A DNA stretch of 23,538 bases from Succinivibrionaceae bacterium UBA3769 (GCA_002372325.1 DFFT01000137.1:1-23538); one strand, 5' to 3'. Shown: positions 1-9,296, counted from the first letter of the stretch. Numbers and translations: made by a program. Notes: generated by a model not told the origin, from the letters alone.

Positions 1-130
1 TTTCGGCAATTCTGGCTATCATGGCTGTTTTATCAACATAAACATTCTCTCTTTCGCGTATGACACTGAACGAGGTTGCCGCATACGGCAGTTTCTTTAT
101 GTCCTTTAAGGTTAATATCGGCTTACCCAT
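1..130 (-). CDS. AAA-ATPase-like (DUF1703/PF09820 type) protein, N-terminus only
   Basis: The gene reads leftwards from an ATG at 130 and leaves the window after 43 codons. An AAGGAG ribosome-binding site lies about 9 nt upstream of the start. The visible N-terminus has the pattern LPYAATSF, then VIRERENVYVDKTAMI. This is the typical opening of the AAA-ATPase-like family, which usually reads 'LP.G..dF..ire.nyYVDKT..i' and often carries a PD-(D/E)XK-type domain at the C-terminus. The Walker A motif would lie beyond the edge. These proteins are common, often multicopy, in gut anaerobes and their role is poorly defined. It follows the DUF2339 gene on the same strand after a 75-bp gap. Confidence 0.7.
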   Translation of the reverse strand, partial: MGKPILTLKDIKKLPYAATSFSVIRERENVYVDKTAMIARIAE

Positions 131-205
131 TTTAATAACTCCTTAGATATGACCAATCCCTCAATTAATCAGAATGCTCAAGAGCTCGTTCTTTATTCCT
201 GCTGT

Positions 206-3200
206 TTATCGTTCCTCCCCGCTCCGGGAAAGGCTTCTGCTGAAGTGGTTATACACAAAGCTGGCCCCCAGAAGAATCCCTCCTGCTAAGAGATACGACA
301 ATGCCTTGGTGATATCTCCGGTGTAGGTAATATCCACAATAAGCAGCTTCAAAATACACAGCATGCAGGCTGCAAGACCGGTTTTCCGGACAGCGGCGGC
401 ATCGCAGCGGAACCCGAAAATCAGAAGCAGCACAGCGGTAAAGAGCCAGGAAACAGTAAGAACCACGCCATCTTCAAGATCAAATACCACAGCAAGCACA
501 TAGATAAGAACAAATAGCTTTAGCATGCAATAGTAAATCTTAAGCTGTCTGAGATTCCCTCTCCGGAACATCAGAAACAGTGTCTGACAGTAACACAGTA
601 TCAGGGCAAGAGCCGCAGCGGCCTGAATTTCCAGTTGCGCCAATGAGGAATTGGCACTGGCCAGTATCTGATCTGCCAGCGTCTGCTCTTTCAGCGAAAA
701 CAGGGCATAAAATGTCAGGATGGACAGTCCTTCCAGACTGACCAGATAAAGCCCCTTTCTCAGAAAAGCTCCGGAAAACGCCTCTGGCATATCCTCCGGG
801 CAAACAGCCGAAAAGAGACCATGGCTCTTCTTTTCAGGAGATCCCGCAGGTTCCGAAAGAGTTCCCTCCTTTCCGGAAAACACATCAAACCTGATGTAGG
901 TAAGAAAAAGCAGCGCGGCTCCCATTCCGGCAAACATCAGAAGAAGAGTTAATGCCGGAGCCGGCCCCTCCAGAACAGTTTTAAGACCGGCAAGAAGCCC
1001 TCCTGCAGAAACCGTAAGGGCAGCAATAAGACAGATCCTGCTGAAAAGCGGTGCTGTGAAAGCTGCTGCCGTATGCCTTGCTCCGGATAACGCCTCCGAT
1101 CCGGAAGCTGCATGAACAGCTTTTTCCGGAGACTTATCTCCGCTCCATGCAGATCTGTTCCAGAAGTAAATCAGGGTTCCGGCATAGAGCCCCGTAATTA
1201 CAAAATAAGGAAGCCGCGGGAAATAAAGGCTGCCAAAATCAGTAACCGGAGACAGTTCAAAAGAACCATCAAAACCGAGAACCGCAATAACCAAGACTAA
1301 AACAGCTAAGATCACCGCAGCCGGGATATAAACCACGGCAGGAGCGGTTTCCCGGGCCCCTCTGTAATCAAAAGAGACCACTGACATCAGGGAAAGCCCC
1401 GTCAGCGTCATGACCATCACTCCGGGCCCGCCCCATCCCGGCATATTCCAGATAAGGGAGAAACTCAGGAAGGAGAGAAGCAGCATAGATCCGGCAAACA
1501 TGACATAGTCCCGCCGAATCACCCCATAGACAGAGCTGAAAACCATGGGTATCAGGTACAGCCATGGCTTATCAGCAATCAGACTTAAGCTTGCAAAAAG
1601 CGCTGTGGCTCCCAGAACCGGCAGGAGATACCAATAGAAGGCCTGTTCCTGATCTTTAAGCCCGCGGCTGTGCCATCCCGCGGCAAGACAGAAGCCCAGA
1701 TAGGCGGCAATGTTGTAAAGGTGCTGCCAGTTTTCCGGAAAGTTTCGGTAGTATATGAGGTAAACCAGAAGAATTCCGGCAAGCGCAAAAAGAGCTCTTC
1801 GCCAGACAACGGTCATCACGGCATAGGCAGCCAAAACCGCCCACCAGAACACCGGAAATCCCGGAATTACTCCCCGGACAGCCGATCTCATCGATGATGA
1901 CACCAAATCCAGGAGATGCAGCAGGTCTTGCTTAATCATGACATGGTACAGGGCCGCAGCCGCTATAAGCAGGATAAAGGCCGCACAGCGCAAAAGCCAG
2001 GGCCGGTTCCGGAACCAGAGAACAAAAAGGAGATTCCCGGCAATAATAAACAGCGTATTGTAAATCCCCTGCCAGAGCTCAGGCATCAGACGATAATAAT
2101 GGCTGTAAACAAGAACAAGGGCAGCAAGAACGTAAATCCCCCTTCTTTGGTTAACGGTATTGTCGTCAAGCCCCCAGGCACTCTCCCAGGTGCCTCTCAG
2201 TCCGGCAAAAACCCGGTTCCATTTCATATTCCAAAGGGCCAAAACAGCATAGAGAGCCAGAGGAGCCGCCCAGAACACCTGGTACCTGGCTCCAAAGCTG
2301 CTTCCGGGCGTCAAATCCCCGGAAATGAGGCAGGCAGCCAGAAGGACGAACATGGCGGCAGCGGCATGCCACAGCACCGGCATTTTTGCCGCAAAAAGAA
2401 CCCGCAGGGTAAAGAAAAGTATTACCGCAGTGTTAAAAATCTCAGCTCCCAGCGGAGAAAGATCCCGGTAACCATAAAGGTAGACCAGAGCAATGCCGGC
2501 CGGGACATATACCATATCCCGCTTCCAGATCCCGCGGAGGATCATGGCCGCCAGCACGCACCACCAGTACATGGGGAAGATCTCCCAGGTCTTAACCGAA
2601 AGAATGACGCAGGAAAGAGCCGGAAGCGCCAGCATCATCAGAAGGAGCAGGAACCGAATCCCACGGTTTTCCCGGGACACGAGACTCTGAATGCTGCAGC
2701 TTATAAAGATAAAATGCAGGGTGTTGAAGAATCTCTGCACTTCCGGGCTTAGCTCGTGGTAGTAGAACCCGTACATAAAGAACACCGCCAGAGCGAACAG
2801 AACAAGGGACAGCGTTCTTAAAAATACCGCCCCGGTACGGCGCCATACCGCATAGAAGGCCAACGACAGCGGATACAGAATAAGCACCGGAACCATTCCG
2901 GCACGCAGGATGCTGTAGATGGTCATCAAGAGGAATATCGTAAGAGAGACCGCCCCCAGAGACAAGGCTCCGGGCCTCCGGATTCCCGCTCTCACAATAT
3001 CCCCGAAGACAAAATATCCCAGAAGAGCAGTATAGAAGAGCCAGACGGCAATGGCCGCCGGATAGGATTTCCCCAGTTCTGCCAGAAGCCCCGGAAAATC
3101 CGCGTAATTGAAGTAGAAGAGCAGCGCCAGAACAATATTAAAAGAGTGAATTCCCCGGCGGAACCATGACACATCTTCTCTCAATGCCGTTCCTTTCAGG

Positions 3201-5908
3201 GATTCTGCCGGGGTAATACCTTCCTGCTCCATGATGCCGGGCACAAGGGACATCAGACGCATCAGCGTCATATCAAACAGCGCCGCAAAAAAGAGCACGG
3301 CATAAAACGGCCATGATGTCACAGGATGAAAGAGATACCCTGCCGTAAATCCCAGAGAAAGGAATACAATGTAAAGAATTCCCGGGAAGAGGATAGTTTC
3401 AGGAATTATCTCGTTACCCTTCCGGGAAAAACAGCCGTTTATCCCCTTAAGAAACAGGAACGCCCCGGCCAGAAGTCCTCCGGAGCAGATAAGCGCATCC
3501 CTGAGAACGCCGGTTTTCGGATCAAGCCCCGAAGATGCCAACCCCCAGCACAACAGAATCATCAGAGCCAGAAGAGCGGTGATGATTTCTCCGCAATGCC
3601 AGTATCCGGCTTTTAAAAGACCGGAACCGGAATACACGCCTGCCCGCATCCCGAAAGCTCCCGGAGCTTCGGAGCGCCAACCCCGGTCAGTCTCAGGAGC
3701 GGATTTGAAGAAACGGCAGAGCCAAAGAAAAACCGCAATTACGGCAATCAGGATCACCGCGGCAAAAACAAACTCTGAAACCAGCGGCGTTCCGGAAACA
3801 ATGCTATGGAGATGATTGAGATTGCCGGTAATAAAAGCCAGCAGCAAAACAGAAAGCATCAGGACAAGACCGCCCCGGAAACCGCGACCGCCCAAGGGGG
3901 TTATTCCTGACAAAGTCTCCTCTCCGGTTTTGCCTGCGGTACTGTCACCGTTATTTTCCGCCGCATTATCATAAGACAGCGGAGCCGCAGCATCAGGATC
4001 CGTAAAACACTTTCTGGAATAGTAAAGCCCTGCAGGAGAGCTGATATACCTGGCAGCGGAAGCGAAATCCTCCGGGACTTCCGGGGCGTTTTCCGCAAGA
4101 ATAACAGCAGGAACGCCCGCTTCTCTGTTTTCCCGCTGAACCTGAAAGCGTCCCCTGACCCGGTTTCGGAGCAGCAGCGCATAAATAAAGCTCCCGGCAA
4201 TAATAACGGCAAATACCGCTTTCCAGCCCCCGGGAGTTACCACGTCCGGAAAAGCCAGACCGTCCCGGCAGACATGAAGCGCCCCGAACACTGTCAGATA
4301 CAGGGCCAGCGGAAAATACTCCTCCCGATTACGGAATACTCTCCCGAAAATGAAATGAACGCCAGAGAGCAGCAAAGCCAGAAGCGTCAAGCCGGGAATT
4401 ACTGCCAGAGAAAGGATGATCCACAGATAAAGCAAGCCGGATACCAGGCGATTTCCCCAAAAACCACCTGCGGACATCCGCAGCCTGTTTATGAAATAAT
4501 AATCTCCGGCATAAACTGTCAGAAGTATTGTCATTTCGACAGGAAGGTAATTTCGGAACAGTCTGTCAGCAATTACAGTGAGGACAATGGTGATGCCGAA
4601 AAAAGCCAGCATGTTCACCACAGAACAGAATCTGAGAAAACCGGTGTTTTCCTGAGGGAAAGCGCTCCGAGACGAACCCGTGAGGGCCAGGAAGCCCACA
4701 ATTACTCCGGCGGCAAGAACAATCACAGTCCCTGCAAAATCCCCTGACAGGAAACGTATTGCCCCGGAAGGATCCAGAATATTATCTGAATCCAGAACAA
4801 TGGCGAGCTGCGTCGAAAGCAGCAGAAATGCCACCGCGGAGTTATAGCACACTACCGGCTGCTTTCTGAAACAGCCGTAAACATGGAAAGGCAGCTGGGC
4901 AAGCAAAGCCAGAAGAACACCGCTCTCCAGACTTGCATTAAGACATTCTTCCACAATGGGAAGGCTTACCAGAATACCGATTTGAGCTAGTAATGAGAAC
5001 AGATGATGCCGGTATGCCGTGGCCCACAGCATAGTCAGACACCACAGGATCAGGAACGGCCTCCATACCCAGGGCGGGAGCAAATCAAAATAGAAGCAGC
5101 CCAGGGAAATGGTTACATAAAGCAGGGTAAAGCCAATTCCGGCCACCGTGACCTGAAATACATCGGCAAGAGAAAAGTCCCGATCATCACGGCGAGATTT
5201 TTCACCGAAGAAAAGCCCCCAGAACACAGCCGCCAGGGAAATTACCAGCATGACCAGGAACTTGCCGGCAGGACCGAAACTGAAATGGATGTTTTTGGCC
5301 ACCAGAATAAAGCCAATGCCCAGGAGAAGCGCCGCCCCTACCCCGGTCATGAGCTTCCCGGTAATAAGCTCGGACGCGCTCCAGGATTTCCGAGGTTCTT
5401 CGCTCCCGGCGCTGTTCCAGGACACCTCGTCCTGACTCTCATTAAGATGCTGCCTTAAAGGCCTGCTGGGAACCTCCTCCCTTACGACTTCTCTTTCCCG
5501 CTGAACATCAGCAGAATCGGCATTGCCGGAAACACCGGAAAACTCGAATGCTTCGGGAGAGGTATTTTCGGAAGAATCAGCTGCTTTCGGAAAAGCGGCA
5601 GCTGAAGCGGCCTCTGCGCTCTCTAACGCTTCAGATCTGTCTGAGATTATCCCGATGCCGGACTTCTGATAGTCCGCCGCATCAGATTCTTTAAGCAAGG
5701 AAGAATGCTGCGCATCAGGAAATGCCGGAGAAATGTTATTTTCAGCCTTTGCAATCTCTGCCAGCTTTTCAGTTTTAAGATTTCTCAGGAGGTTCAGGAG
5801 TTCCGTTTCCGAAAGATCCCCCTGAATAAAGCTGCCCACCGAAGCTCTGATCCGGCCTTCTTCATCCGGAGAAAGAATGATTTCGGGGCTGTTTCTCTCT
5901 ATGGTCAT
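206..5908 (-). CDS. Giant DUF2339-family polytopic membrane protein (1900 aa)
   Basis: The first 180 residues or so are hydrophilic, rich in Ser, Ala and Glu, and probably cytosolic. The rest is a long series of hydrophobic segments, several dozen by eye. The segment from about residue 177 (SASELITGKLMTGVGAALLL, then a GPAGKFLVML stretch, then VAGIGFTLLYVTISLGCFYF) matches the DUF2339 core: W-x-R-I-G-x-x-LL, GPxGR and GGxxLLYLT, followed by an aromatic-rich helix. The biochemical function of the family is unknown. The C-terminal half holds repeated segments with a YY-x-L-x-P-E-x-W-Q-x-x-YNT motif (reported separately). The ATG at 5908 has only a weak GGA upstream. The gene is transcribed divergently from the ParB-ATPase operon. 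The family assignment is good; any transport or envelope role would be a guess. Confidence 0.8.
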   Translation of the reverse strand: MTIERNSPEIILSPDEEGRIRASVGSFIQGDLSETELLNLLRNLKTEKLAEIAKAENNISPAFPDAQHSSLLKESDAADYQKSGIGIISDRSEALESAEAASAAAFPKAADSSENTSPEAFEFSGVSGNADSADVQREREVVREEVPSRPLRQHLNESQDEVSWNSAGSEEPRKSWSASELITGKLMTGVGAALLLGIGFILVAKNIHFSFGPAGKFLVMLVISLAAVFWGLFFGEKSRRDDRDFSLADVFQVTVAGIGFTLLYVTISLGCFYFDLLPPWVWRPFLILWCLTMLWATAYRHHLFSLLAQIGILVSLPIVEECLNASLESGVLLALLAQLPFHVYGCFRKQPVVCYNSAVAFLLLSTQLAIVLDSDNILDPSGAIRFLSGDFAGTVIVLAAGVIVGFLALTGSSRSAFPQENTGFLRFCSVVNMLAFFGITIVLTVIADRLFRNYLPVEMTILLTVYAGDYYFINRLRMSAGGFWGNRLVSGLLYLWIILSLAVIPGLTLLALLLSGVHFIFGRVFRNREEYFPLALYLTVFGALHVCRDGLAFPDVVTPGGWKAVFAVIIAGSFIYALLLRNRVRGRFQVQRENREAGVPAVILAENAPEVPEDFASAARYISSPAGLYYSRKCFTDPDAAAPLSYDNAAENNGDSTAGKTGEETLSGITPLGGRGFRGGLVLMLSVLLLAFITGNLNHLHSIVSGTPLVSEFVFAAVILIAVIAVFLWLCRFFKSAPETDRGWRSEAPGAFGMRAGVYSGSGLLKAGYWHCGEIITALLALMILLCWGLASSGLDPKTGVLRDALICSGGLLAGAFLFLKGINGCFSRKGNEIIPETILFPGILYIVFLSLGFTAGYLFHPVTSWPFYAVLFFAALFDMTLMRLMSLVPGIMEQEGITPAESLKGTALREDVSWFRRGIHSFNIVLALLFYFNYADFPGLLAELGKSYPAAIAVWLFYTALLGYFVFGDIVRAGIRRPGALSLGAVSLTIFLLMTIYSILRAGMVPVLILYPLSLAFYAVWRRTGAVFLRTLSLVLFALAVFFMYGFYYHELSPEVQRFFNTLHFIFISCSIQSLVSRENRGIRFLLLLMMLALPALSCVILSVKTWEIFPMYWWCVLAAMILRGIWKRDMVYVPAGIALVYLYGYRDLSPLGAEIFNTAVILFFTLRVLFAAKMPVLWHAAAAMFVLLAACLISGDLTPGSSFGARYQVFWAAPLALYAVLALWNMKWNRVFAGLRGTWESAWGLDDNTVNQRRGIYVLAALVLVYSHYYRLMPELWQGIYNTLFIIAGNLLFVLWFRNRPWLLRCAAFILLIAAAALYHVMIKQDLLHLLDLVSSSMRSAVRGVIPGFPVFWWAVLAAYAVMTVVWRRALFALAGILLVYLIYYRNFPENWQHLYNIAAYLGFCLAAGWHSRGLKDQEQAFYWYLLPVLGATALFASLSLIADKPWLYLIPMVFSSVYGVIRRDYVMFAGSMLLLSFLSFSLIWNMPGWGGPGVMVMTLTGLSLMSVVSFDYRGARETAPAVVYIPAAVILAVLVLVIAVLGFDGSFELSPVTDFGSLYFPRLPYFVITGLYAGTLIYFWNRSAWSGDKSPEKAVHAASGSEALSGARHTAAAFTAPLFSRICLIAALTVSAGGLLAGLKTVLEGPAPALTLLLMFAGMGAALLFLTYIRFDVFSGKEGTLSEPAGSPEKKSHGLFSAVCPEDMPEAFSGAFLRKGLYLVSLEGLSILTFYALFSLKEQTLADQILASANSSLAQLEIQAAAALALILCYCQTLFLMFRRGNLRQLKIYYCMLKLFVLIYVLAVVFDLEDGVVLTVSWLFTAVLLLIFGFRCDAAAVRKTGLAACMLCILKLLIVDITYTGDITKALSYLLAGGILLGASFVYNHFSRSLSRSGEER

Positions 5909-5976
5909 TTTAAAAACATCCGCAATGCAAGATTATGCAAAAACTGTGATTATGATGGCACCATGACTATATTTCG

Positions 5977-5996
5977 GCATAAAATCACCGTTATGC
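5977..5996. promoter_or_regulatory. Operator-like inverted repeat GCATAA-N8-TTATGC
   Basis: In the divergent gap between the DUF2339 gene and the ParB-ATPase operon, GCATAA (5977-5982) and TTATGC (5991-5996) form a perfect 6-bp dyad with an 8-bp spacer. The related word ATGCAA occurs three times (5925-5930, 5935-5940, 5993-5998), and the first two copies are exactly 10 bp apart. This suggests a regulator-binding region, but no regulator is identified and no convincing -35/-10 pair was found for either gene. Confidence 0.3.
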
Positions 5997-6105
5997 AAGG
6001 CATCATATGACAAAATAAAGGGCCAGACAAGACATAACAATAACAGACTGAACTCGCCATGAACTGGTTTGCTTCAGGAATGCAGAAAGCTTCAGGATTG
6101 TATCT

Positions 6106-8331
6106 ATGACAGAGAATAATGAAATATCTGCCGTTTTTTCTAAAATTATCGAGGTTAATATCTCTCAACTATACCTCGATCCAAATAATTATCGGCTGAT
6201 TAGCAATATAAATTATCGCTATGTTCCAGATTCTGATATAGTCAATGAGGCTGTGCAGCAAAAGACGTTATCCCTGATTTCCGGCCCTGGAAATGAGAGA
6301 ATTCAGGATTTAATTTCCAGTTTTAAGACCAACGGATATCTTCCCGCAGATCTGATACAAGTTATAAGACTGTCACATGATAAGTATCTTGTACTGGATG
6401 GCAATCGCCGTACAGCGGCTCTGAAAGCTCTTGAGGCAGCACATGAAACCTCTCATGAAGATCTGCAGAACTTCGACATAGGTTTTCTGAAAAGAATACC
6501 TGTTGTCTGTTACAGCATTCCTAAAGATGCCGCAGACCTCCGCTGTTCTGAGTCCGCATCTGCCCCGTTTGCCACGGCATCCCTCCTGAACGACAAACGT
6601 TATTTAACCGTGATGGCACTGAAACACATCACCGGTAACATGAAGTGGGGGGAGTGGAATCAGGCCCTGCTTATCAGAAATCTGCTGAATGCAGGAAAAA
6701 TGAACGAAGATGAAATCTGTTCTTCCATCGGCATTGATAAAACCAGTCTTCGCCGTAATATCAGGGCCATCGGACTGGTAGAACAGTATCAGGATTCTGA
6801 TTACGGCGATCAGTTTTCCGCAGAGATGTTTTCCATATTCAGGGAGATTGTTTCCTACCCCGCAATCAGAAACTGGCTTGACTGGGATGATAATGACGGC
6901 GAATCCAAACACCGCCTGCATACAGAGCAGCTCTTTTCACTAATGTCCAGAGATACCAAGAGAGATGAGTATGAAAATCCTGCTTCTCATGATCCCGCTT
7001 CTCAGGAACCGGCAATTTCCAGACGAGACGATGTTCGCATGCTGGCAAAAATCGTTGCTGATCCTAAAGCTATGAATAATTTACTGGAAACTCGCAATAT
7101 TTCAGCATCATTAATGGTCAGCCAAGCGAATGAAGAACCCAGCATAAAAAAATTTGGTGCAATTCTTGCCGACTTGTCAGACAGCATAGATCTCCTGACC
7201 GGAATGTATCTGCCAAAAGACAAGTATGATGCGGTTAAAAGGCAAATTAATCTCCTGCAGTCATATCTTGAAAGGAATCAGACGGAACCTGAGCTTCAGA
7301 ATGACGAGATAATGCAGGTACAGCCATCTCATCAGTTTTCATCCCTGCATATTAAAAAATTCAAAAGATTTACCAATTTCACTATTAACAGCTTAAAGCG
7401 TATTAACATCTTTGCCGGAATCAATAACTCCGGCAAATCCACCGTACTGGAAGCAATATACCTGCTCTGCAGACAGAATGACTTTAAAGGCCTTCAGGAA
7501 ATAATAAGAATGCGCGGAAAAATAGCCGAACGGAGAATCGCCTCTGACTGGCTGTGGGATCAGATCCATGAGACCTCAATATCCGGAACCTTTGCAGATA
7601 CGCAAGCTGCTGTGGACATTCATGCAATCTCAGAGGATATTTCGGAATTTAACAGCGCTTCCTATTTGCACAGCATGGAAATACGTTCATCATACGGCGA
7701 GATCTCCCAGAAAAGCAGGATAAGATTTTTCAGCGACCGGGAAAGAGAAATATACACAGACGGCACGAAAAGCATATGCCGGGTAATCTTCAGCAGTCCG
7801 TTTTTTCTGAACGAACCACATCGCTATTCCGGGTTTTATTATCAGGCTGTGAGAATGAAGACTCTGCCTAAGATCATCAGTTTTATAAAGGACAAGATAC
7901 TGCCTTCTGTAACGGATATCCGCCTCATTGATGCCTTGCGTCGTTTTTCAGTAATGGATGATAATTTTTCGCAGGCTGTCGATCTCTCCGGCTATGGCGA
8001 AGGTGTACAGAGGATTTTCTTTATTTCCCTCCTTTTTGCTTCGGCAAGGGACGGCGTTTTGCTTATTGACGAATTTGAAAATGCTATCCACGTTGATATG
8101 ATGAAGGATTTTGCAGTCTTTATCGACAGTCTTTCAAAGGAATTCAATGTGCAGGTTTTTCTGACCTCTCACAGCAAAGAATGCATTGATGCCTTTGTGG
8201 AAAACGTACCTGAAGATGATGTAATGTGCTGCGCCCTTGTTTGCGGAAATGACCAGCCCATACAGTATATCGGCAGGATCTTCAAGATGCTTATCAGTAC
8301 TTCGGATACTGATCTCAGGAGAACAATGTGA
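6106..8331 (+). CDS. ParB-like/HTH domain fused to an OLD/ABC-type AAA ATPase
   Basis: This 741-aa protein combines two modules. Residues 1 to about 225 resemble ParB: an N-terminal fold with V-L-D-G-N-R-R-T-A-A (DGNRR at 98-102, the position of the ParB nucleotide-binding GxRR motif), then a helix-turn-helix at about 200-222 (NEDEICSSIGIDKTSLRRNI). After a linker, residues from about 405 form a SMC/OLD-type ATPase. It has Walker A GINNSGKST (438-446), an ABC signature-like SGYGEGVQR (628-636), Walker B VLLIDEFEN (651-659) and a TSHS switch (687-690). No TOPRIM domain is present in this protein; the next gene supplies one. AGGA lies 8 nt before the ATG. The stop overlaps the next start, so the two are translationally coupled. 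Inference: an NTP-driven, DNA-binding sensor or effector of a defence-like system. Chromosome partitioning is less likely because of the TOPRIM partner. Confidence 0.8.
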   Translation: MTENNEISAVFSKIIEVNISQLYLDPNNYRLISNINYRYVPDSDIVNEAVQQKTLSLISGPGNERIQDLISSFKTNGYLPADLIQVIRLSHDKYLVLDGNRRTAALKALEAAHETSHEDLQNFDIGFLKRIPVVCYSIPKDAADLRCSESASAPFATASLLNDKRYLTVMALKHITGNMKWGEWNQALLIRNLLNAGKMNEDEICSSIGIDKTSLRRNIRAIGLVEQYQDSDYGDQFSAEMFSIFREIVSYPAIRNWLDWDDNDGESKHRLHTEQLFSLMSRDTKRDEYENPASHDPASQEPAISRRDDVRMLAKIVADPKAMNNLLETRNISASLMVSQANEEPSIKKFGAILADLSDSIDLLTGMYLPKDKYDAVKRQINLLQSYLERNQTEPELQNDEIMQVQPSHQFSSLHIKKFKRFTNFTINSLKRINIFAGINNSGKSTVLEAIYLLCRQNDFKGLQEIIRMRGKIAERRIASDWLWDQIHETSISGTFADTQAAVDIHAISEDISEFNSASYLHSMEIRSSYGEISQKSRIRFFSDREREIYTDGTKSICRVIFSSPFFLNEPHRYSGFYYQAVRMKTLPKIISFIKDKILPSVTDIRLIDALRRFSVMDDNFSQAVDLSGYGEGVQRIFFISLLFASARDGVLLIDEFENAIHVDMMKDFAVFIDSLSKEFNVQVFLTSHSKECIDAFVENVPEDDVMCCALVCGNDQPIQYIGRIFKMLISTSDTDLRRTM

Positions 8332-9173
8332 GCCCGAAAAAAATTTGCATGATTTTCACTGAAGGAAGTCATGATACGATTTTCATAAAGAAGATTATTA
8401 AAAACATCTGCAACACTAAAAATAAAACCAAATTTACAATCGCAGATTTTCCGGAACCATTAAAACGCATTTATCTGGCCAGATGTAAAGCTTTAGATTT
8501 CAGCAGCTCAACAGCAAACGTAATTGATGAATTAAGCAGTCAGATTTTTCTTCCGTCAGAATTTTTCGAAATTAACGACTGCTATGTTATGATTTTCAAA
8601 ACAGGAGGAAAGGACAACATCAAACCAGTAAAAACATTTTTATACGAATTTTATTTTAACTTCATTAACAAACGTGACACACTTTCACCTTTTAATAATC
8701 GTGAGAATATAAAGCCTTTATTTATCAGGGATGCCGATGACGAGAACTTTATTAATGTAACAAAGAATATGCAAAATGCATTTTTTCCTTTGGAAATACC
8801 AAACGGCATGGGAAAAACGGAACTAACACTGACACCTGAGGATGCGTATTTTTACGTGTGGCACGGCCCAGACGGAACCGGAACTCTTGAAGATATTATT
8901 GTTGACATCGTTAAAAAAGCACAGGAACAACTTTTTGAAAATTCTTCCCACTTCGTATCTGATAATTTCCCGCAGCTTTTCAAAAATTACAATTCAGCAT
9001 CGCTGTCAAAACAGCGAAAAGCAACAATAACGTGCGCCGGCCAGGGACTCAGACCGGGATGTTCATTAAGAACCATTCTGGAAAATGACGATTTCCTCAA
9101 GGCTGAACTTTTTAATGAAATTCCACTTATCAGCGAATTTACCGATCTTCTTAAAAATATTTTAAATAGTTAA
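8328..9173 (+). CDS. TOPRIM-like protein (DUF3226/OLD-nuclease type), GTG start
   Basis: This 281-aa protein starts at GTG within the GTGA overlap with the upstream ATPase gene (8328-8331), with AGGAG about 6 nt before it. The N-terminus reads I-F-T-E-G-S-H-D-T-I-F-I (E12, D16), like the first TOPRIM motif (EGxxDxxFl). I-R-D-A-D-D-E (D135, D137, D138) matches the DxD metal motif. A C-terminal part with GQGLRPGCSLRTIL and a final hydrophobic helix recalls DUF3226 proteins. Predicted role: a Mg-dependent nuclease, or a toxin-like TOPRIM partner of the ATPase, comparable to the split ATPase/TOPRIM pairs of OLD-related systems. The gene is visibly richer in A/T (many AAA, AAT, TTT codons) than its neighbours, suggesting acquisition by transfer. 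No clear intrinsic terminator follows on the plus strand. The TOPRIM call is moderate because the overall similarity is weak. Confidence 0.65.
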   Translation: MSPKKICMIFTEGSHDTIFIKKIIKNICNTKNKTKFTIADFPEPLKRIYLARCKALDFSSSTANVIDELSSQIFLPSEFFEINDCYVMIFKTGGKDNIKPVKTFLYEFYFNFINKRDTLSPFNNRENIKPLFIRDADDENFINVTKNMQNAFFPLEIPNGMGKTELTLTPEDAYFYVWHGPDGTGTLEDIIVDIVKKAQEQLFENSSHFVSDNFPQLFKNYNSASLSKQRKATITCAGQGLRPGCSLRTILENDDFLKAELFNEIPLISEFTDLLKNILNS

Positions 9174-9221
9174 AAATAATATTTGATCATCATCTTTCGG
9201 GATTCCGCATTGCGGACACAT

Positions 9222-9251
9222 AAAAAAAGGGAACCGTTTCCGATCCCCTTT
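9222..9251 (-). terminator. Rho-independent terminator of pntAB
   Basis: Read on the minus strand, AAAGGGGA pairs with TTCCCTTT (one G-T pair) around a loop containing TCGGAAACGG, followed by a run of seven T. It lies about 45 nt after the pntB stop codon. On the plus strand no T-run follows, so it should act mainly on pntAB. Confidence 0.8.
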
Positions 9252-9296
9252 GATACTTGTCTTATCAGTTACGAATAATAAAACAGCTGAGACTAT

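Noticed and set aside
1916..2752. 278-aa ORF on the plus strand
   Set aside because: It lies wholly antisense to the DUF2339 gene; the product is rich in Lys, Gln and Pro, as expected for the reverse of hydrophobic codons.
6007..6038. ATGACA ... CATAAC as a promoter for the ParB-ATPase operon
   Set aside because: The -35 is good but the only acceptable -10 is 20 nt away, too far for a normal sigma-70 promoter.
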